A stretch of 64,000 nt of DNA from Coffea arabica (lineage: Eukaryota; Streptophyta; Magnoliopsida; Gentianales; Rubiaceae), in the NCBI RefSeq assembly GCF_036785885.1, contig NC_092316.1, forward strand, positions 50,725,001 through 50,789,000. Direction: 5' to 3'. The notes under the pieces are model-generated. The model was not told where the DNA came from. It ran no database searches and saw nothing but the letters and a program-made list of their open reading frames with translations. This document shows positions 58,101 to 64,000 of this stretch, piece by piece. The first letter of the stretch is position 1, and every line of letters begins with the position of its first letter. The translations under genes were made by a program, and so were the position numbers.

Positions 58101-59279
58101 GCAGCACCTGGTTCCTGACAGAGGGTGTGCAGATGAAGTCATTTGGTTGCCAACGACGTCTAGAACATTCACATTAGCATCTGCTTTTCGGGACGTTTGG
58201 CAGGCCCGTAACACGTCGGTGGTTTTCTCTAAGATTTGGCATCCTCGGCTTCTTTTGAAAGTGTCATTCTTTATGTTGCAGCTATTGATAGGGAGGCTGC
58301 CACTGCCGAATACTTTATATAGACTTGGGTTCCATTTGCCTTCTAAATGTTTTTGCTATCAAGGTGCTTCTGAGGAATCTATTGAGCATGTGTTTGCCAG
58401 TGATCACATAGCGATGGATGTCTGGTCTTATTTTGGAGGTTTGTGCGGTTTGAACTCCCCGGGCTCTTCACTGCGAGCTCGCATAGTTGACTGGTAGTTG
58501 CGGTCACAATAGTTTGTGACGCAACGTTTTATTTGCCTCATCCTTTCAAGTTTTATTTGTTGGCATAGTTGGAAGGCTAGAAATAAAGCAATGTTTGAGG
58601 GTGAACAGATGCGGTCTACTGTCATTTGTCAAGCCATTTTCTCGAAAATCAAATCCATTGTGGAGATCCATTTCAAACAAACGCTTCGGTTGCAAACATT
58701 CTGTCATTTGTTTGATTGGTCAAATTTGCCTACCAGTGTATTTGACTTTAAACTTGTTCACTGGGAGGCGAATGAGATGGGGAGACTGGTGCTTAATACG
58801 AATGGTTGCTCTAAAGGTAATCCAAGAGTGGGTGGAGGCGGTGGGGTTCTTCGGGATTCAACTGGGCTGCCTCTGGTTGATTTTCAGCTTCCTTTGGAAA
58901 AACTACTTGTCTTCGTGCGGAGACGTTGGCCCTTCTGATTGATCTTCAAACGTGTGTTCACTGAGGTTTTAGTAATCTATGGGTACAATCGGACTCATTG
59001 GTCTTAGTTGGGGTTCTCCAGTGGCGCATTCAGTGCTCGTGCCAAATCCGAAGAGAAGTCCCACAGATTTGACAGTTAGTCAAGGATCCTGCTCGATTCT
59101 CACATTGCTACAGGGAGGCTAATAAAGTTGCTGATATATTGTTCAATGTGGGCATATCTCAACTTGAGCAGCATGTCAAGGTCTATGACTGCTTTTGTAT
59201 GTTCCCGAGACTGGCTCGCAGGGCAATTAGATTGGAAAGATTAGGGATGCCTTCTATTCGGAAAATTAGACGTATGTAA
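55170..59279 (+). pseudogene. LINE-1 ORF2: endonuclease / reverse transcriptase / RNase H, broken
   Basis: Starts MINGIFWNFRGVAKAP at 55,170. The endonuclease shows EGDFNVT (near 55,550), FTWCNNQRGRDR (near 55,680) and SDHTPLKIS (near 55,806). A long open stretch (55,564-56,817) reaches the RT fingers FRPISLCNFFNKLLSRI. Frame changes near 56,770 and in the A9 run at 56,842 surround two stops. The next stretch to 58,497 holds LKLDMSKTYDRVFW, GDPLSPALF, an intact catalytic FADD (near 57,200) and zf-RVT CFCYQGASEESIEHVF. RNase H is split: LNTNGCSKGNPRVGGGGG (near 58,795), then after a frame change HCYREANKVADI, ending RKIRRM and TAA-like stop at 59,279. The first 130 codons are also broken by a stop near 55,331. 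Confidence 0.93.
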
Positions 59280-59358
59280 GAGGAACTTATTACTTGTTGC
59301 AATGAAATAAAAATATATATTACTATTTAAAAAAATTGCTTTTGTGTAAAAAAAAAAG

Positions 59359-59373
59359 AGATGTGCCAAAGCA
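59359..59373. repeat. Target-site duplication of LINE-1 (right)
   Basis: Exact second copy of agatgtgccaaagca, directly after the poly(A) tail. Confidence 0.93.
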
Positions 59374-59709
59374 CTAGTTTTATAAAAGCATGTGACTGTT
59401 GACAAAATAAGAAGTGAATAATTTTAAAATTCAAGCAAATGAGAAACAGATTGTTAGGATAATTGATATTTGAGAATCATCTATAACAATAAAACTCTTT
59501 TGATTCCTTAGTTGAGCCTTGCATTCTCTAATTAAAGATCTACTTAAAAAAACCAACACAAATTATAAGAAAAAGTTTACATGTACACAATAATTTGTGT
59601 ATATTTACCTAAATATCATGATTAACTAAAGCAGATTTTTGTAATTTTTTTATCACAATAAGCAATTAGAAATTATAACATCTTACAACAGTATACATAA
59701 ACTCAATAG

Positions 59710-59754
<45 letters not shown>

Positions 59755-59790
59755 ATCAAAGGCCAAATGAGTATCTTAATGATAGGGGCT

Positions 59791-60935
59791 TGATAAGTGT
59801 GCATGTTATGTGTATTATTTTTTACTTTTGGTGTGTTTTATTCATTTTTATACCTAATTAACTAGGTTTTTAGTGAACAATGCATTTCATGGTTTAAGTA
59901 TAAAAAATTGCATTTCTATGGATTAAAGTGGTGAAAACTTCATGTTTTTATAGGTTTTAATGATTCAATCATCAAATGAAGTGAATTGAGAAGATATTTG
60001 GATGATTAATAATGATTTGAAGTGATTTAAAGAAGAAATGCTTGATAGTTTTGACACTTTTTGATATTTTGGCTATAATGGAGATAAAAGTATCGGATTG
60101 AGGTGATTCTTGAACCATTTTAAAGCTAAAACACAGATGTACAATTCTTATGAAGTCATCAAAATCTAGTTCATGCATTTTTTTGGTCAAAAAGTCAAAA
60201 TACAGTTGGATAGATTTGTTGTCAAAAGCTGAAACAGAAGATTGACAATTTAGGGGTATTTTGGTTATTTCTCAGTATAGAGCTCCGAATTAGGTGATTC
60301 TTGATGCATTGGAAAGCTAACTCAAAGGGCTACAACCTTTATGTTTTGTACAAGAACTTGTTCAACCTCCATCATCGAGAAAATATTAGTTGAATTTAGT
60401 ACAAAAACAGAGCAAAGTTAAAGACCGGTCAGAAAAGTGCAGACTTGCAAGGGAGGTAATATGCGGGCACAATATGTGACCTTAACCCACATTTTGAGGG
60501 TGCGTATTCATACTTTGGCTACTTTACAGCTAGAACCAATTGTACTTCAACTTGCAACTCTTTCCTACTACTTTTGGACTAAATTTTTGACAAAAATAGT
60601 AGAGGAATAGATGGATAACCATTGAAGATCAGTGAGATGAGTTAGTCATAAATTAACTCTATTGAAGTAGATTCCAAGGATGATTTCTTAGATAGATCCG
60701 AGTCTCTCAATCTATGGTAGATTATAGATCCAAGTGGTACATTCTTGTACATTGACTGATCTTTTTTTTTTTTTTTGACATTCAACTGTAATACATTTGC
60801 AAGGAAATGATCCCTGGGCATGATTTAGGATGTACAAAACACTCTTAGACTTTAAAATTTTTGTGATAGCACCATTGACAAGATAATTTTAGCAGTTATC
60901 AACACATAGAAATATTTAAATTGTTATTTGCATCG
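59791..60935 (+). repeat. Repeat B, copy 4 (complete)
   Basis: Starts tgataagtgtgcatg and matches 11,233-12,444 end to end. The junctions with H on both sides are the same as in the first array. No gene. Confidence 0.75.
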
Positions 60936-61597
60936 TCTATACCATATATAAAGGAAGAGGATAGGGTTGGTGTAAACATTTTGTGTCACTTTATGTTATA
61001 CCAAAAGTACCCTTTAAAGTTAGTTTTCAAACTATTTGCATTTCCTCTTTTTTTCCACCATAATTTCAAATACAATAAATTGCTCTAAAAAAATAGTAAT
61101 TACAGATTTTTCAAATAAACATATACATATGTACCATGAAATGTAATAGCTTAATATGATAGAACAAATAACCATACATTTTTAAATTAGACACACTTGC
61201 CAAAGGCACTAGTTTTATGAAACCATGTGACTGTTGACGAATAATTTTAAAATTCAAGCAAATGAGAAATAGATGGTTAGGAGAATTGAAGTTTGAGAAT
61301 CATCTGTAACAATAAAAGTTTTTTTTATTTCCCTTAGTTGAGCCTTGAATTCTCTAGTTAAAGATCTAATTAAAAAGAACCAACACAAATTATAAGAAAA
61401 AGTTTACATGCACACAATAATTTATGTGTATAGTTACCTAAATATCACAATTAACTAAAGCGGAGTTTGTTATTTTTTATCACAATAAGTAATTAGAAAT
61501 TATAACATCTTACAACAATATGTATACTCTCAATAGAAAAGTTTACATATATATATGCAATCAGAGGCCAAATGAGTACCTCAATGATTGGGGGTAA
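60936..61597 (+). mobile_element. Non-autonomous Helitron H, copy 4
   Basis: 5' TCTATACCATATATAAAGG, 3' GGGGGTAA followed by T (the CTAA end mutated to GTAA). Same element as 12,445-13,131. The shared flank taccacc follows. Confidence 0.7.
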
Positions 61598-62583
61598 TAC
61601 CACCTATTAACTGACACAACTCTTACCCATAAAAGAATGAGATGTGGCAGCCCAACTGCTTAGATTTTAGAACATTTCAAATTTGGCTTTTGCTAAAAGG
61701 TACAACCTTCTATAGTTTCCTGTAGCCTATAGGAGCCAAGAGCTACAAGAAGACATTACAAGATTTGCAGCTTAATGTCACTTACGGGTACTAAAGTGCT
61801 TTCTTGATTTATGCACATGAATTGAAGAATCTAACCTTATGACAAATGCATCACATGGTATACCTACAATCCTTTTGTGGTTTATATTTTATAGTTTCGG
61901 TCAGTTATGGACTTTAAGGATGGTGATGTTGCCTTGTGTATGATTGACACCTCTCATCATCATCTATAGCTATCATTCTATTTTCAATCGGATATGGGGC
62001 AGGGACAGTCCCAATCAAGTACATCTATTTGAAAGAAAAGAAAGTGGCCACATCCATCTGTTGTTTTCCAAACATCATAGTCTACCTAAGTTTGTTGAAT
62101 AATGTAATTGACAAATATGAGATTCTCGTACGAGTTTTTTTAGTCGGCATCAAAATCTGTGGCTTAAATTATATACTGTGATAGGTTTGTTAGTTAGATA
62201 CATTACCAAGACAAATTTTATTTTACTCAAAAAGCATAAACTTTTTGGGACCGAGACTTCCAAGATGAAACTCTTGCAATAATTTTTTGACAAATATCTC
62301 CATAATAAGCTAATTTACAATGGCCAGAAAATAAGGGGCATCTTAAATATTGAACTGGAAAGGATTGTGGAAACCTAATCTTGAACAGAATCTATGGGCA
62401 TCCCAAATCGACTAAGAGCTGAACACAATCTATGGGCAATGTTCTTGATTTGAAACCTAATCTTGAAGGTAACTGATGTACTATCTAAGTCGTTAGTGGA
62501 AAGAACGTGATTTTATACATAGGTCTTGGCTAAGATGAGTTTTTGGCATGCAAGCAAGAGTTCTTATGAACAAACTAATCTTC

Positions 62584-62620
<37 letters not shown>

Positions 62621-62950
62621 TAAACTGAACAAAAACCATATTAACGAGGGTAGAGGGTAGACATGAATGTGTTTATATGATTGGAAATTCAAGAAGTAAC
62701 ACCCCATATTTTCACCTTCCTAGTTGGAATACCATGAACCACCAGATCATGCAAGGCACTAGCAGATATGTGAATGAATGAAAAAAGAGAAAAAAAGTTC
62801 CGTTATAAGATTCAAAACGGAAGATTATTAGAGCTCCGAAGCATGACCAAGCCAACCATAAAAGCGAAAATAATACCACAAATAACAAGATAGTAAATAA
62901 AAATAAAAAATAAATTTGATATTAAAAATATATAAAAAGGCACTACCACA
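61598..62950. other. Duplicated flank, then unique non-coding sequence
   Basis: 61,598-61,775 matches 13,132-13,320. From there to 62,950 no gene, repeat match or element end was found, apart from a (TA)n(CA)n microsatellite at about 62,587-62,620. Confidence 0.55.
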
Positions 62951-62952
62951 AA

Positions 62953-63339
62953 GGGTAAATATCCGTAACGGATCTTCTATTCAACTCTCTGTGCCACTTT
63001 TTGTCTCACTTTTTATTATATTGTTATTTTTCCTTCATAAACATCATATTCAGTTTTTTTTTGTTTCTTTAAGATCCAATAACTATTAAATAAGTAATGC
63101 ACAAAATTTAACAAACTCAAAAAATCAAAATGCATAAAATATGAGTTATTGGAATTACTTTTTATTCAATTACAACTGTTGGATTTATTTTTTTATTCAA
63201 TTAATTGTTATTGTATCTTAAGAAAACTAAAAAAGAACTAAAATATGATGTTTATGAAGGAGAAATAGTAATATAATAAACAATGGAATAGAGAGTGACA
63301 CAAAATGTGGGATAGAATATCCGTTGTGGCAAATATCCT
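62953..63339. mobile_element. Foldback MITE with long terminal inverted repeats
   Basis: The left arm (taaatatccgtaacggatcttc ... ccttcataaacatcat) and the right arm read on the other strand (atatttgccacaacggatattc ... ccttcataaacatcat) pair over about 130-150 bases with mismatches, leaving a loop of under 100 bases. The element is about 390 bp with no coding sequence. The family and target duplication are not certain. Confidence 0.72.
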
Positions 63340-63866
63340 ATTTTCAGAACTAACAACTTCACTGAGACACCAAGCAGCTGCTTCAACATTTCCACTCTGA
63401 GAAAACTCATGTGAGTGAACATCAAGTTCCCTCTTTACATCACCTAATTAAACCAATAAATGTAACTTGGCAATTGCCAATAAGTGAAATTGTGAAACTT
63501 GTTGGTCCTTTAATTAGAAGCAGAAAGGATATATTTATCACAAGTTTTACCGTATTTGAAGGATAACAATATACAAGCAAGAAAATACATAGAACAAATG
63601 AAACCAAGCAATTTCAATTTTACTACATCAAATTAAGATATTAAAGGAAATCAGAATTGTCTCTTTACATAACGCTTTCCATTCTGTTTATTGAAGTTTT
63701 ACAATATTTCATAACTAAAAGATGCAGCTGGTGCTCAACATTATTTGTGTAAGCCTCTGGAATTTCTTCAAGCTCCGGACCAGCCAAATTTTTTTCTGAA
63801 TATCATATTAACAAGGCATATGAAAGTAAACATGTACACTATGAGTTGTTGTCAGATCAGGACAAC
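63340..63866. repeat. 3' flank of F-box/kelch copy 3
   Basis: From about 63,446 it matches 17,480-17,900 and, from 63,655, 13,480-13,727. It is the 3' UTR and downstream region of the gene at the right edge. Nothing else seen. Confidence 0.6.
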
Positions 63867-64000
63867 TCAACAACCCATTGCAATGCAATTATATACAGAA
63901 CTTCCTAAATGCTTTCTTCCCAACAATGTCCACTCCAAGGGACCTTCATCTGGCTTCCAAGCATTGATCTCTATGTACCCTCCATTCAATGCTCTTGATC
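63867..64000 (-). CDS. F-box/kelch-repeat protein, SKIP11-like: C-terminus (copy 3, continues beyond window)
   Basis: On the minus strand the last 44 codons are open and end in TGA at 63,867-63,869. The sequence includes ALNGGYIEINAWKPDEG, then PLEWTLLGRKHLGSS and YNCIAMGC, the conserved end of SKIP11-type F-box/kelch proteins, part of the last kelch blade. These proteins act as the substrate-binding subunit of SCF ubiquitin ligases. Unlike copies 1 and 2 there is no damage in the visible part, so this may be the working gene from which the pseudogenes were copied. Most of it lies to the right of the window, so I cannot confirm it is intact. Confidence 0.8.
   Translation of the reverse strand, partial: SRALNGGYIEINAWKPDEGPLEWTLLGRKHLGSSVYNCIAMGC

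Larger units (their letters stand above)
53332..59358 (+). mobile_element. LINE-1, full length with poly(A), disabled
   Basis: A 6.03-kb plant LINE between perfect 15-bp target duplications, with an A10 tail at 59,348-59,357. It has a short 5' leader (53,332-53,413), ORF1 (53,414-55,177), ORF2 (55,170-59,279) overlapping at ATGATTAA, and an 80-base 3' UTR. It sits in Helitron H copy 3. The other copies of H lack it. Both ORFs have stops and frameshifts. It is clearly diverged in protein sequence from LINE-2 and LINE-3, so the three represent separate subfamilies or old copies. Confidence 0.96.
53054..59790 (+). mobile_element. Non-autonomous Helitron H, copy 3, interrupted by LINE-1
   Basis: Begins TCTATACTATATATAAAGG after A (53,053) and ends ggggct at 59,790, two bases short of CTAA, then runs into repeat B exactly as copy 1 does at 11,232. 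Net length without LINE-1 is about 695 bp. An AT microsatellite lies at about 59,717-59,751. Confidence 0.72.

Overview
This window is a stretch of eudicot nuclear DNA, AT-rich and filled with transposable elements. The evidence is plant-type LINEs (DUF4283 zinc-knuckle ORF1, plant RNase H), an Athila-like gypsy element with a tRNA-Asp-type primer site, a Sirevirus-like copia element, a CACTA transposon and Helitrons. The host-gene sequence seen is an F-box/kelch family related to Arabidopsis SKIP11, present as two broken copies and the 3' end of a third, and a hyccin (FAM126)-like gene copied inside the CACTA element. No tRNA, rRNA or CRISPR was seen. No complete intact protein gene lies wholly in the window.

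Layout. 1-13.1 kb is an alternating repeat array (repeat B, Helitron H, B, H). A second Helitron sits in the first H, and a 9.3-kb non-autonomous Athila-like element sits in that Helitron. 13.1-31.3 kb holds two copies of a segment carrying the F-box/kelch gene on the minus strand. The left copy has lost the N-terminal half. The right copy is almost full length but full of stops and is interrupted upstream by a 5.7-kb LINE (20.2-26.0 kb) and a 3.8-kb gypsy-LTR-like insertion (26.7-30.6 kb). 32.4-51.0 kb is one LINE split by a 6.8-kb CACTA element (33.6-40.4 kb) and by an LTR-like insertion (42.3-48.2 kb) that itself contains a Sirevirus-like retrotransposon (42.7-47.4 kb). 52.7-61.6 kb is a second copy of the B-H-B-H array, with a 6.0-kb LINE in its first H. 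The right edge reaches the 3' end of a third F-box/kelch gene, whose C-terminus is open and undamaged.

The pieces do not form a pathway. The window records layered events: a B-H tandem duplication, a larger duplication of array plus F-box/kelch gene, then LINE, gypsy, CACTA and copia insertions. Target-site duplications fix the order at most joints. The only likely functional host gene is the one running off the right edge.
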